The position numbers and the translations under genes were made by a program. A DNA stretch of 64,000 nt from Burkholderiales bacterium PBB3 (GTDB taxonomy: Bacteria; Pseudomonadota; Gammaproteobacteria; Burkholderiales; Burkholderiaceae_C): positions 60,799-124,798 of the forward strand of contig NKIK01000007.1 of NCBI GenBank assembly GCA_002256115.1. The letters are read 5' to 3'. Within the stretch, counting starts at the first letter, position 1. Each line of letters begins with the position of its first letter. A model generated the notes under the pieces. It was not told the DNA's origin and did not search any database. It saw nothing but the letters and a program-made list of their open reading frames with translations. Shown here piece by piece: positions 33,744-42,207 of the stretch.

Positions 33744-34677
33744 TCTAGGGGGGGGCATCAGCTCGGGAGCAGTTGTTGGTGCTAGCGAGCGGGGTTACAT
33801 ACTGCTGTTCACGCTTGGAGTTTTGTCAGTCATTGCGGTGCTGGCGCTCAGTGTCGCAACCGCTGTGCGTCTTGAGGCTCGCGCGTTGGGCGATGAAAAA
33901 ATTAAGTTGCAGCAGCAGTATGCATTGACGGGTGCTGTTCATCGCGGCATAGCCCAGCTCAGCGTCAACGCGTCGAAAGATGCGAAAGATAGAGGACAAT
34001 CAACGCCAGACAATTTGGGCAAACCTAGCGCAATCTCTGCGGTAGTCTTTGATCTTGAGTTGAATGGCTTTGAGCTTCATGGTGCTAGTCTCGATGCCTC
34101 TCTGTTGCCAGATGGCAATCTTCTAAGCTATGACGAGTGGATGCGACTTGCAGTTGTGCTGGGGGCCAATGACGAAGGGGCTCAGACTTTTGCAAAAACT
34201 GTTTTACAGGATAAACGGGCGATAGAGCTATCAACCGGCAGGGGCGGTTTTCGATCAATCAAGGAAATCGTTGGAAGCAATACGCTGTCGTTGCCTCTTA
34301 TAAGGGGGGCTCTGAATGATCAAGGGCTCGACTTGACTGATTTAATCGTCATCGGGACTCAAAAAAAGCAACTGGATATCAATGAGTCACCTCTTGTTAT
34401 GTTTAAGATTTTGGCAAACTTCAGCACATCTCAGTTAGAGCGTTTGAGCACATTGCGCACACGAGGGGTTGTGTCCGATGCTGAGGCAGCGCAAATGCTT
34501 AGTGGTAATGCCATCCCTCGACGGCGGGAGGCCTCCAACTTCTTGAGGTTAAGTGTTGAGAATCATGGGGCTTTGGGAAGTAAGTCTCTGGGGCTGGTTG
34601 CATTGATCAAGAAAGAAGGTGATGCATTCCAGATTGTTGACTCTACCTATATCCAAAGCTCTCTATTGCATCAATAA
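33718..34677 (+). CDS. gspK: Minor pseudopilin GspK
   Basis: About 319 residues, with a pilin-like N-terminal helix (SERGYILLFTLGVLSVIAVL) preceded by a leader of about 25 residues. Instead of the usual FTLLE it has YILLFTLGVL, with no Glu at +5, as is normal for GspK. The alpha domain (DEWMRLAVVLGANDEGAQTF, GFRSIKEIVG) and final beta part fit the family. Start is uncertain (33718 or 33691), both inside gspJ. Confidence 0.85.
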   Translation: MYLLQKRSSLGGGISSGAVVGASERGYILLFTLGVLSVIAVLALSVATAVRLEARALGDEKIKLQQQYALTGAVHRGIAQLSVNASKDAKDRGQSTPDNLGKPSAISAVVFDLELNGFELHGASLDASLLPDGNLLSYDEWMRLAVVLGANDEGAQTFAKTVLQDKRAIELSTGRGGFRSIKEIVGSNTLSLPLIRGALNDQGLDLTDLIVIGTQKKQLDINESPLVMFKILANFSTSQLERLSTLRTRGVVSDAEAAQMLSGNAIPRRREASNFLRLSVENHGALGSKSLGLVALIKKEGDAFQIVDSTYIQSSLLHQ

Positions 34678-34685
34678 GCGTTCTT

Positions 34686-36038
34686 ATGCGGAAAATGAAG
34701 TTACACACATTGGCTTTTATTAAAAGCCTGATGCAGCACGATAGGCACGTCTTTGTTTCTATGACTGCCTCAGGTCTAGATATCGCTTTGTACGAATTGG
34801 GTTTTTTGGGCTGGCAAGAGGCTGCGTTCGTCAATGTACCGCTAGATACGTTGGGCAATGATCTTACCCACGTCGAGGCGGGCCTCCAGAAGGCGATTGA
34901 GGGGTGGCATTTGCAACCAAAGACGAATGTCTCGTGGGTTCTACCGCCAGACATCGTTGGTGTTGTGCACAACAGAACAGCTTCCGCTGATGGTCCTGAA
35001 TTGGATCAGGTTTTTCCTTTCCAGCGGGATGATATCTTGGTATCCAAGGCATGGAATGGCCGTGATCTTTGCGCAAGCATTCTGTGGGTTCACAAAGATT
35101 GGGTTGGCGTTTTTCAACGCATATCTCTGCAAGTGGGTTTGCGATGTTGCGAGTTGTTTGCAAGAGCGCAGCTTTTCACGACGTCTTTGTCGTTACCTGC
35201 CAATGCGAATGGTGTGCTGATCGATGATGTGCGTGGAGAAGCTTTCCTGCATATATTCAACGGCGGTCATGGGGTATTGAGGAGCAAAAGCCTAGGGACA
35301 GATCGCACTATTTTTCTCGATGCTGTACTGGCGCGGGAATTGGCGGGCATTGAAGGCAACTCCGTGCGGATGTATTCTGCTGGTGCCGACAAGACAGCCC
35401 TTCAGTTCGAGAAGGTGTCGAGCGTAAGTCAGTCATTTTCCAAGTTGCCACCTCGGGCGCCGTCAGATACTTTGCGAGCCTTTGCGTTTTCATTGCAACA
35501 GGGTATTGAAGTAGGCTCGACCGAGAATGACGTCGTTAAGACAGTCGCTAAGGTAAGTCTTTTGGCAGCAAGCCTCCTGTTGGCTGCGGTGGTCTTGGTT
35601 TTTTGGCACAACTACGAGCTGCAAACCCAGATCGGGCAAGGGCGAACAAGCGTGCGAAAGGACTTGGCGATCTACGAGGACGCTAAAGCCCTACGTGTGC
35701 AAGCTGTGCGTTTTGCAAAGGTGATTGAACTTAAGGATCAATTCACGAACCAACCGGAATCGTTCAGAATACTAGCCAGTGTATTGGGCTCGCTAGGACC
35801 GAATGCATCAATTCACTACTTCTCTCAAGACGGAATTAATGTTCGTCTCGCTGGCGGTATAGATCCCATTAGGAATAAGACCATTTCTTTTCAAAATTCA
35901 CTTAACTTTCGAGACGTGCATGATGTTGACCCTCGAAGTATCAAGGAGGCACCAAAAGCCACATTTGCGAGGAATTTGGTGTGGAGTGATCCCTCTATCG
36001 GGACATCAGCTGTGCCCTCTAAAGCTAAAGCACCATGA
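34686..36038 (+). CDS. gspL: GspL-like inner-membrane assembly protein
   Basis: A 450-residue bitopic protein. The cytoplasmic part (about 1-285) has an actin-like GspL/PilM-type pattern (VFVSMTASGLDIALYELGFL, NVSWVLPPDIV). One membrane segment (VSLLAASLLLAAVVLVFWHN) lies near 297, followed by a coiled-coil stretch and a periplasmic ferredoxin-like domain resembling PilN. GspL links the ATPase GspE to the pseudopilus platform. Sequence is diverged, so the call rests mainly on architecture and place in the operon. gspM overlaps its stop. Confidence 0.8.
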   Translation: MRKMKLHTLAFIKSLMQHDRHVFVSMTASGLDIALYELGFLGWQEAAFVNVPLDTLGNDLTHVEAGLQKAIEGWHLQPKTNVSWVLPPDIVGVVHNRTASADGPELDQVFPFQRDDILVSKAWNGRDLCASILWVHKDWVGVFQRISLQVGLRCCELFARAQLFTTSLSLPANANGVLIDDVRGEAFLHIFNGGHGVLRSKSLGTDRTIFLDAVLARELAGIEGNSVRMYSAGADKTALQFEKVSSVSQSFSKLPPRAPSDTLRAFAFSLQQGIEVGSTENDVVKTVAKVSLLAASLLLAAVVLVFWHNYELQTQIGQGRTSVRKDLAIYEDAKALRVQAVRFAKVIELKDQFTNQPESFRILASVLGSLGPNASIHYFSQDGINVRLAGGIDPIRNKTISFQNSLNFRDVHDVDPRSIKEAPKATFARNLVWSDPSIGTSAVPSKAKAP

Positions 36039-36646
36039 AGCGAAGTTGGATGCGAACAATTCGGCGCAGAGGTTGGCTGCTCCTCGGTGTGCCGCTGCTG
36101 GTAATAGGGGCGCTATTTCTTCTTTTAGACCATCTCCTTGATGAATATGTAGCCTCCTTGGATGCTTCAGAGGATATGGACCGTCGAATCTCTCAAGTCG
36201 AACAAATGAAGACTTATCAACCGCGGTTGCTTGAAGTTCATCAATTGCTCAAACCACAGTATCAAGAGATTGAAACACGATCCTTTAAGTCGACAAGTTC
36301 GTCCTCTCCTATTCTTCAGATGGAGTCGAGCATAAAGAGTGTGTTGCAGGCGCTCTACTTCGATGAAATTACAGTTACGCCGACAGGATCCAGCTCTGCA
36401 GCAAAGGGAGCAGAGGGGGTGCTTCTGTTGGAAGTGGATTTTGTGGGTGTTCCGCAGCAGCTCAACAGACTGGAGTCTGCGTTAGCAGTTAACGAATATG
36501 CCATCCGTGTCAATAAGTTGGATGTTATAGCGGAAAATAATTTGGTAGCGGGAGCTGGAAATATTAGGGTTAAATCTCAATTCTTGGCACTTTATCTTCA
36601 ACCCATAATTTATCCATCGGCAGTGAATAAAAGCGTGCCTCGTTAG
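36035..36646 (+). CDS. gspM: GspM-like inner-membrane protein
   Basis: A 203-residue bitopic protein: basic N-terminus, a single membrane segment (GWLLLGVPLLVIGALFLLLD), a short coiled coil and a periplasmic domain. It matches GspM/PilO architecture, the partner of GspL. The start overlaps the gspL stop by 4 bases (ATGA). The primary sequence is weakly conserved, as is usual for this subunit. Confidence 0.8.
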   Translation: MKRSWMRTIRRRGWLLLGVPLLVIGALFLLLDHLLDEYVASLDASEDMDRRISQVEQMKTYQPRLLEVHQLLKPQYQEIETRSFKSTSSSSPILQMESSIKSVLQALYFDEITVTPTGSSSAAKGAEGVLLLEVDFVGVPQQLNRLESALAVNEYAIRVNKLDVIAENNLVAGAGNIRVKSQFLALYLQPIIYPSAVNKSVPR

Positions 36647-36651
36647 TATTT

Positions 36652-38958
36652 ATGAAAATTAGAATAACCGCCTCTATCTTTGCTGCAATGCAGCGTAACT
36701 ATGTGCGGGGTCTGTCTCTTTGGTTCGTTGTGGCCCTGCTGCCGTGCTCTCTTATTCCAACTGCCGCAGCTGCACAAGCGGGAACAGCTGTCACAGGCCA
36801 GTCCAAATCCGCAGACGGCGTTGGGCAGAGTGGGCTAGATTTTGACAAAAACCAAACCTCTTCTGGCGCGGCAGCAACTGATTCCAAGAAGTCTGAGTTA
36901 GCAGACCAAGCCGGGCCAAAGAGTGCCCCAAGTACAAACGGCGCAGCGAAATCGGTATCAAATACGTCACCACTCAGCGGGATGCCCAATCCAGGGATAA
37001 CGCTGATGTTTGACAATGCGGACATATACGATGTGTTGAAGGTTGTGTTGGGTGATGCCTTGAGCCTTGACTACGTTGTCGACCCCTCTGTACAAGGTCG
37101 AATAACGATGAAGAGTACAGGCGCAGTAAACCTTGCTGATATATTCAGCATATTAGAAACAGCGCTTTCAACGGTGAATGTTTCTATTGTCAAGCAAGGT
37201 TCTGTTTATAAAATAATAAAAGAAATAAATTCAGCAAGGGAGACGCTTCCCACAAATGGTGTTGGTCCTGCGTCACCAGTTTTGCAGATAATTCCTGTAA
37301 AGTTTGTTCAAGCAAGTCAGCTTGCGAATACCGTTAGAAGCTTTATTGGCCCGCAAGCGCTAATTTCCAATGATCCAACAAATCGCTACCTGATTGTTGC
37401 CGATAGAGCCGCAAATGTTGCTAAGGTCGTTGAAATGGTTGCGACATTGGATGTTGATTATCTGCAGCAAGTTAGTGTTCGTTTATTTCCTTTGTCATTT
37501 ACCGATGCGGCTGATATCGTGAAGGATCTTGACGGACTCTTCAAGACATCAGGTGTTTTCAATTGGCCGGGTACAGATGGGACCAAAGTCTACTTTCTCC
37601 CTGTCACACGCGCCAACGCGGTATTGGTAGCAACGGCAAACGAGAAGCTGATGCAATCTGCCGAGCAATGGATTAAGACATTGGATGCAGAACCCAAGAA
37701 CGGTTTGGAGGCATTTGTTCATATATACCCAGTAGTAAATGGTAATGCCCCACATTTGGCTGATTTATTGAGACAAATTTTTGGCGGTGCCGCTAGCTCG
37801 GGAAGTCCCTCACGGTCTGGCGTTGTAGCTGGAGGTAGTCAAGGGGCTACCGGCGCAGGCAATCCCTTGGGTGCAGGAGGTGCTACCGCAAGCAATAGTC
37901 AAGCGGCACCGACGACCGTGGTCACGCGGGGCAATGTTCCATCCCAGAGCAGTTCTAGCGGTAGTGTGCCTGGGCTCGGTGGATCAGTACAAATTATTGC
38001 TGATGAAATAACTAATACGATTGTTGTGCGTGCGACTTCACAGGACTACAAACAAATAAAAAAAGTACTGGAGCGCCTGGACATCACTGCAAAGCAGGTC
38101 TTAATTCAAGTCATGGTGGCAGAGGTCGCGCTGAACGATACTTTGCAATATGGAGTGGAGTGGTGGCTAAATGATGCTCTCAAATATAACGGTCAAACTT
38201 GGGCGAGCAGAGTAGGGCTTGGTGGCTTGGTGAAGCCGGCGGATGCTACAGGTATTGTTAGTGGTACGGGCGGCGGTCTCACCTATTCTGTGCTTAACAC
38301 CACTGGACAGATCATTGGCTTGTTGAATTTGCTAGGGCAAGATACGAATGTGAATGTGCTTTCGACGCCGCATGTCATGGCTAGTGATGGAAAGCTAGCG
38401 CGCATTGAAGTAGGTGACGAGGTAGCGGTAGTTACTCAAACTTCATCGACCCCCAATGCCCTTGGTGGTGCCTCTATTTCCAATTCTGTAACTTATCGCC
38501 CTACAGGCATTATTTTGGAAGTTACACCAGTCATTAGCGCTTCTGGCAAAGTTTCTCTAACTGTGTCTCAAGAGGTTAGCAATGTTCAGGCTATTGGATC
38601 TACCGTGGGTGGAGTGACATATCCCAATTTTTCAAAACGTAAGGTAAGCACAGAAGTAATTGTTGATGATGGAAAGCCACTGTTGATCGCTGGTTTAATA
38701 AGAGACTCTGGCAATAATAACGTTGCAGGTATACCTGGCTTGAAAGACATTCCTGTTCTCGGCGCACTCTTCGGTTCCACGAAGAAAATACGCGATAAAA
38801 CTGAATTAATCATGTCAATAACCTCATTTATTGTGAATGATAAAGCTGATGGCGAGAGGATTACGAATCAATTTCAGAGTGCATTAAGAGATTTGAAACC
38901 CATTCTCGAAAAAAATAATACGAGCAGTGAAAAAACGTTGAAAGCTACGACCCAATGA
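36652..38958 (+). CDS. gspD: Type II secretion secretin GspD
   Basis: A 768-residue outer-membrane channel. A signal peptide (LSLWFVVALLPCSLIPTAAA) is followed by a Ser/Ala/Gly-rich stretch, the N0 domain (ITLMFDNADIYDVLKVVLGD, then DYVVDPSVQGRITMKS), further N-domains with a Gly/Ser/Ala-rich insertion at about 380-440, and the secretin core (VLIQVMVAEVALNDTLQYGV, VNVLSTPHVMASDGKLARIE, PTGIILEVTPVIS, LLIAGLIRDSGNNNVAGIPG, TELIMSITSFIV). It follows gspM by 5 bases. No pilotin gene was seen nearby, though the lipoprotein at 48934 is a possible candidate. Confidence 0.95.
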   Translation: MKIRITASIFAAMQRNYVRGLSLWFVVALLPCSLIPTAAAAQAGTAVTGQSKSADGVGQSGLDFDKNQTSSGAAATDSKKSELADQAGPKSAPSTNGAAKSVSNTSPLSGMPNPGITLMFDNADIYDVLKVVLGDALSLDYVVDPSVQGRITMKSTGAVNLADIFSILETALSTVNVSIVKQGSVYKIIKEINSARETLPTNGVGPASPVLQIIPVKFVQASQLANTVRSFIGPQALISNDPTNRYLIVADRAANVAKVVEMVATLDVDYLQQVSVRLFPLSFTDAADIVKDLDGLFKTSGVFNWPGTDGTKVYFLPVTRANAVLVATANEKLMQSAEQWIKTLDAEPKNGLEAFVHIYPVVNGNAPHLADLLRQIFGGAASSGSPSRSGVVAGGSQGATGAGNPLGAGGATASNSQAAPTTVVTRGNVPSQSSSSGSVPGLGGSVQIIADEITNTIVVRATSQDYKQIKKVLERLDITAKQVLIQVMVAEVALNDTLQYGVEWWLNDALKYNGQTWASRVGLGGLVKPADATGIVSGTGGGLTYSVLNTTGQIIGLLNLLGQDTNVNVLSTPHVMASDGKLARIEVGDEVAVVTQTSSTPNALGGASISNSVTYRPTGIILEVTPVISASGKVSLTVSQEVSNVQAIGSTVGGVTYPNFSKRKVSTEVIVDDGKPLLIAGLIRDSGNNNVAGIPGLKDIPVLGALFGSTKKIRDKTELIMSITSFIVNDKADGERITNQFQSALRDLKPILEKNNTSSEKTLKATTQ

Positions 38959-39029
38959 TTTTTTGTAGTGAGTAAAACTATTTACGTGCATTAGTGCTAT
39001 GGCGAATTTTGTAGAAGTGGAGTAAGTGT

Positions 39030-40151
39030 TTGGCTGATATTAAGTGGGTAGTGGTAAAGACGCCCAATCCAACTAGAGGTGCTGAATTAAGATTTGCTGA
39101 AGCGGAATTGAGGCGACACTTGCCTGCCGATGTCAAGTGGTGCTTCCCCGCTGAAGGTGGAGGGATGCTTGATATTGCAGAGGCAAGTACTGCTGACTTG
39201 GTCTTGGTAATCGCACATCCATGGATTTCACTAGATGGCCGTTGTTTAGATCGCTTGCTAGATTCACTTGCATCGGGGTATGACGTGGTCGAAGCATGTG
39301 ACTCCAACAACTTCTTGCCGATGCAAACGCCTGATTACGCTACGCTACGGGGCATGGAGCGCTATGTCGATGCGCAAGGACAGCCATCAACATGCCGCCT
39401 TGAGGTAGGTGGAGAGTCTTCATCCCTTTTGCAGTTGATGACCGTTGATGCTTTGAACCGATATGGTGATGCGGAGTTGATTGTTGGAAGGGTTGCGGGC
39501 GCATATCTACATGATGCGAGCGGGTATTTTTCAGGAAGTCGATCTGATGTCGTTGCTATGATTCCTGACACTACGCGGGTCTGTCTGGATGTCGGTGGAG
39601 GGCTTGGCAATTTTCTGAAACTTGCCAAATCTCAGCTTGGGGTTGAGACGCATTTGGTCGAGCTAGATTGTGATATTGCAGAGCAAGCCCGTGCTAGTAA
39701 ATGTGCGGATTTTGTAACATCTGGCGACTTCCTACAGTATTCAGCGTCACCTGTCTTTGACTGTATTACGTTTCTCGACATGCTGGAACATGTGGAGAAT
39801 CCAGAAAAATATCTCCTGCACTCCAAGCGGCTCTTGTCTGATAACGGGGTCGTCATAGCTTCGATCCCTAATGTAGGGCACTGGTCGGTGGTGGTTGATC
39901 TTTTGGAAGGGCGTTGGGACTATGCACCGGCGGGTATCCAATGCATTACTCATTTAAGATTTTTCACGTTGAAGAGTATTCTTGAGTTGTTTGATCGATG
40001 TGGACTCACCGTCGAACGAGCTGAGCCAGTCAGCGTGCCTTGTCCCGCGCGCTGGAATGCAGATTTGCGCGGCTTTGATGGTCTCTCATTGGATATGAAT
40101 GGTCTGAATACTTACGCCTACTTAGTTGTGGGCCGTCCCATGGCGAAATGA
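39030..40151 (+). CDS. SAM-dependent methyltransferase with an N-terminal glycosyltransferase-like part
   Basis: A 373-residue cytoplasmic protein starting with TTG (GGAG 7 bases upstream). The N-terminal 170 residues look like a sugar-transferase-type fold fragment (ADLVLVIAHPWISLDGRCLD). The C-terminal part is a class I methyltransferase: CLDVGGGLGNFLKLAK, VELDCDIAEQA, and CITFLDMLEHVENPEKYLLH, as in polysaccharide-modifying methyltransferases. It lies directly between gspD and a glycosyltransferase. Probably modifies a surface glycan or glycosylated secreted protein; the acceptor is unknown. Confidence 0.8.
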   Translation: MADIKWVVVKTPNPTRGAELRFAEAELRRHLPADVKWCFPAEGGGMLDIAEASTADLVLVIAHPWISLDGRCLDRLLDSLASGYDVVEACDSNNFLPMQTPDYATLRGMERYVDAQGQPSTCRLEVGGESSSLLQLMTVDALNRYGDAELIVGRVAGAYLHDASGYFSGSRSDVVAMIPDTTRVCLDVGGGLGNFLKLAKSQLGVETHLVELDCDIAEQARASKCADFVTSGDFLQYSASPVFDCITFLDMLEHVENPEKYLLHSKRLLSDNGVVIASIPNVGHWSVVVDLLEGRWDYAPAGIQCITHLRFFTLKSILELFDRCGLTVERAEPVSVPCPARWNADLRGFDGLSLDMNGLNTYAYLVVGRPMAK

Positions 40152-40157
40152 AGCGCC

Positions 40158-41228
40158 ATGTCTTGCACCGCAATACTTGTCAACTACTTCAGTGCTGCCG
40201 ATACCGCAGGTGCTGTGAAATCTTTGCTTGATGATGACTCCAGTTTGACCGTAGTTGTTGTTGATAACAGTTGTAGTCGTGTTGAGTCGGATGCGCTGGT
40301 TGCCGCGTTGCCAAGCACGGTTAGGGTTTTAATCAGTTCTGAAAATTTGGGCTTTGGGCGCGCCTGCAACTGGGCTGTTGATAAATCTGATTCGGAGTTT
40401 ATATTTCTTTTGAATCCCGATGCACGAGTTTTGCCGGGGTGTATCGCAAGGTTGATTGGGCAATTGAAACTGTCAAATGGACTGGGTGCGGTAGCACCTA
40501 TGCAGTACCTTGACGATGCGTGTCATTGGATGTTGCCCCCCAGTTGGTTTCCAACTGAAATCAGAGCGTGGGCCGGTGAGATTGCCCTAAGAGATCGTGA
40601 CGTTGCCCGCAAGCTAAGCCGAGCGTCTCGAAAGGAGGCGGTTAGATATTGGACCTCCGTTTCTCCGATAAGCCAAAGAGCTCTTTCAGGAGGGATGCTC
40701 ATGATTCGCCGATCTGCCATTGAGGCTTCTAGCCCCTTGTTTGACCCCAGGTTCTTTATGTATTTTGAGGATTCGGATTTGTGTAGAAGGTTGAAGCGGC
40801 GTGGTTGCACGTTCGCAATGGTGCCGTCAGCCAAGGGAGTTCATCGCTGGCGAAACCAGTCTCACAAAGATCAGATGATGGCAAAAAGCGCCGTTTTGTA
40901 TTTTGACAAGTACACAAGTGCAAATGCACGTTGGCATAAAAAAACTGCTGAACTGTTGAAAGAAGAAATGCTCACACCATTGTTAGGAAACTATATTGCG
41001 TTTCCAACTGATGGAATAGACCTTTCCCCTGGAAAGTGGCTGTGTGAATTGAGCCCTAGCCCGCTCATGAGCCCTGCAATTGGAAGCATTATTGACGGCA
41101 GTCATTTCGGCTTCCCTGCTGAAGTAATCGGTAACTTTGAAGGGGCACCATTATTTGCCAGAATTGGACCGCTGACCTGCTCATCGGAAGAGGATAATTG
41201 TAGGTATTTCAAGCTCAATAGAAGTTGA
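40158..41228 (+). CDS. Family 2 glycosyltransferase (rhamnosyltransferase-like)
   Basis: A 356-residue GT-A enzyme: SCTAILVNYFSAADTAGAVK, VVVVDNSCSR, SSENLGFGRACNWAVD, FIFLLNPDARVLP (DxD-type site), then LSGGMLMIRRSAIE and MYFEDSDLCRRLKRRG, the usual acceptor/ED motifs. This subgroup includes rhamnosyltransferases of surface polysaccharides. About 80 extra C-terminal residues follow the catalytic domain. The gene follows the methyltransferase after 6 bases. Confidence 0.9.
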   Translation: MSCTAILVNYFSAADTAGAVKSLLDDDSSLTVVVVDNSCSRVESDALVAALPSTVRVLISSENLGFGRACNWAVDKSDSEFIFLLNPDARVLPGCIARLIGQLKLSNGLGAVAPMQYLDDACHWMLPPSWFPTEIRAWAGEIALRDRDVARKLSRASRKEAVRYWTSVSPISQRALSGGMLMIRRSAIEASSPLFDPRFFMYFEDSDLCRRLKRRGCTFAMVPSAKGVHRWRNQSHKDQMMAKSAVLYFDKYTSANARWHKKTAELLKEEMLTPLLGNYIAFPTDGIDLSPGKWLCELSPSPLMSPAIGSIIDGSHFGFPAEVIGNFEGAPLFARIGPLTCSSEEDNCRYFKLNRS

Positions 41229-41285
41229 GTAACTTAAGAGCTATTTATGCTACGGATGATGTGCCAGGATGCGAGAGTGTTGAGG

Positions 41286-42149
41286 ATGAACAGAATAGGT
41301 GCTGCTTTGCTCTTTGGGACAATGCTTGCGGCTCAGACTGTGCTCTGTGCAGAGTTTCCCGCGAGGGTGTCCAGCGAAGCGCCTGATTTGGCAAAACAAG
41401 CCGAAGCAAAAAAGCAAGCCCCTGCATTGAGTGGCAACACGTCTTTTAAAAAACCTTTGACTCCCCCGCCCTACCTTCAATCATTGGAGAGCACCAATGA
41501 ATTTGACAGACAAAGGCAACTGTGGCCAGACAGGGTGCCGCCACCGCCACCGCCACCGCCACCGCCACCGCCAACACCGATAACCGACCAAGATATACAA
41601 CTCTACGGTGTCGTAATTGTTGGACAAACTAAGAGAGCGACCGTTAAGTACGGCCCACGCTTTGCAAGCCTAAATACATCCGGAAAGCCATTCGTTACTA
41701 TTTCAGAAGGTCAAGCGATTGGTGAATACACGCTCACAGGTATCAAGCCGACGCACTTAGTCTTGACGGCTCCCGGAGGTCAGCAGCAGTTGAGTTTCAA
41801 TAAAAAAATGGATCGAACTGTCGGGGCAGGGGGCGGGGGACAAGTCGTGTCGACAGGCTCTGGATCAAACGAAACAGATCCAAATGTGAGTGTGAGTCCG
41901 CAAAACCAATCACAAGCAAGTATTAGCAATGATGCGGCTGGCAAGTTGCCTGGAGCTGGCGCTCAAGCAAACGCCGTCCCAACCCCAGCTGGCAATCCTG
42001 AAAATGCGTTAAAGAATCCGGCACCGGGCAGTTTAGCCGCCGCCATTGTTGCCGCCCAAGCCGCGGCTCAGAGCCCCGCGTCTCAAACCCAAAGCACGCC
42101 CCCCCCTGCAAACTTCAATCCTTTCTTGCAGCTTTTTCCAAAACAATAA
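41286..42149 (+). CDS. GspC/PilP-like HR-domain protein (candidate T2SS coupling subunit)
   Basis: From ATG 41286 the product is 287 residues; an upstream ATG at 41247 adds a 13-residue leader. The N-terminus is a membrane anchor or signal (RIGAALLFGTMLAAQTVLCA), then a Lys/Ala linker, a run of 12 prolines, and a domain (QLYGVVIVGQTKRATVKYGP, then VTISEGQAIGEYTLTGI and HLVLTAPGGQQQLSF) that follows the pattern of the GspC homology region/PilP beta domain that binds the secretin. The tail is Gly/Ala/Gln/Pro-rich with no PDZ domain. No gspC is in the main operon, so this probably fills the slot. A diverged PilP is an alternative reading. Confidence 0.65.
   Translation: MNRIGAALLFGTMLAAQTVLCAEFPARVSSEAPDLAKQAEAKKQAPALSGNTSFKKPLTPPPYLQSLESTNEFDRQRQLWPDRVPPPPPPPPPPPPTPITDQDIQLYGVVIVGQTKRATVKYGPRFASLNTSGKPFVTISEGQAIGEYTLTGIKPTHLVLTAPGGQQQLSFNKKMDRTVGAGGGGQVVSTGSGSNETDPNVSVSPQNQSQASISNDAAGKLPGAGAQANAVPTPAGNPENALKNPAPGSLAAAIVAAQAAAQSPASQTQSTPPPANFNPFLQLFPKQ
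41538..41573 (+). repeat. CCGCCA hexanucleotide repeat coding 12 prolines
   Basis: Six alternating CCG/CCA pairs encode an unbroken 12-proline spacer in the GspC/PilP-like protein. It could change length by slippage in steps of two prolines without frameshift. Confidence 0.8.
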
Positions 42150-42207
42150 TCTGTGCTTACGCAGACTCTGAAAAGAAGCGCTCTTGCAGGGATTACCAGC
42201 TATTAAC

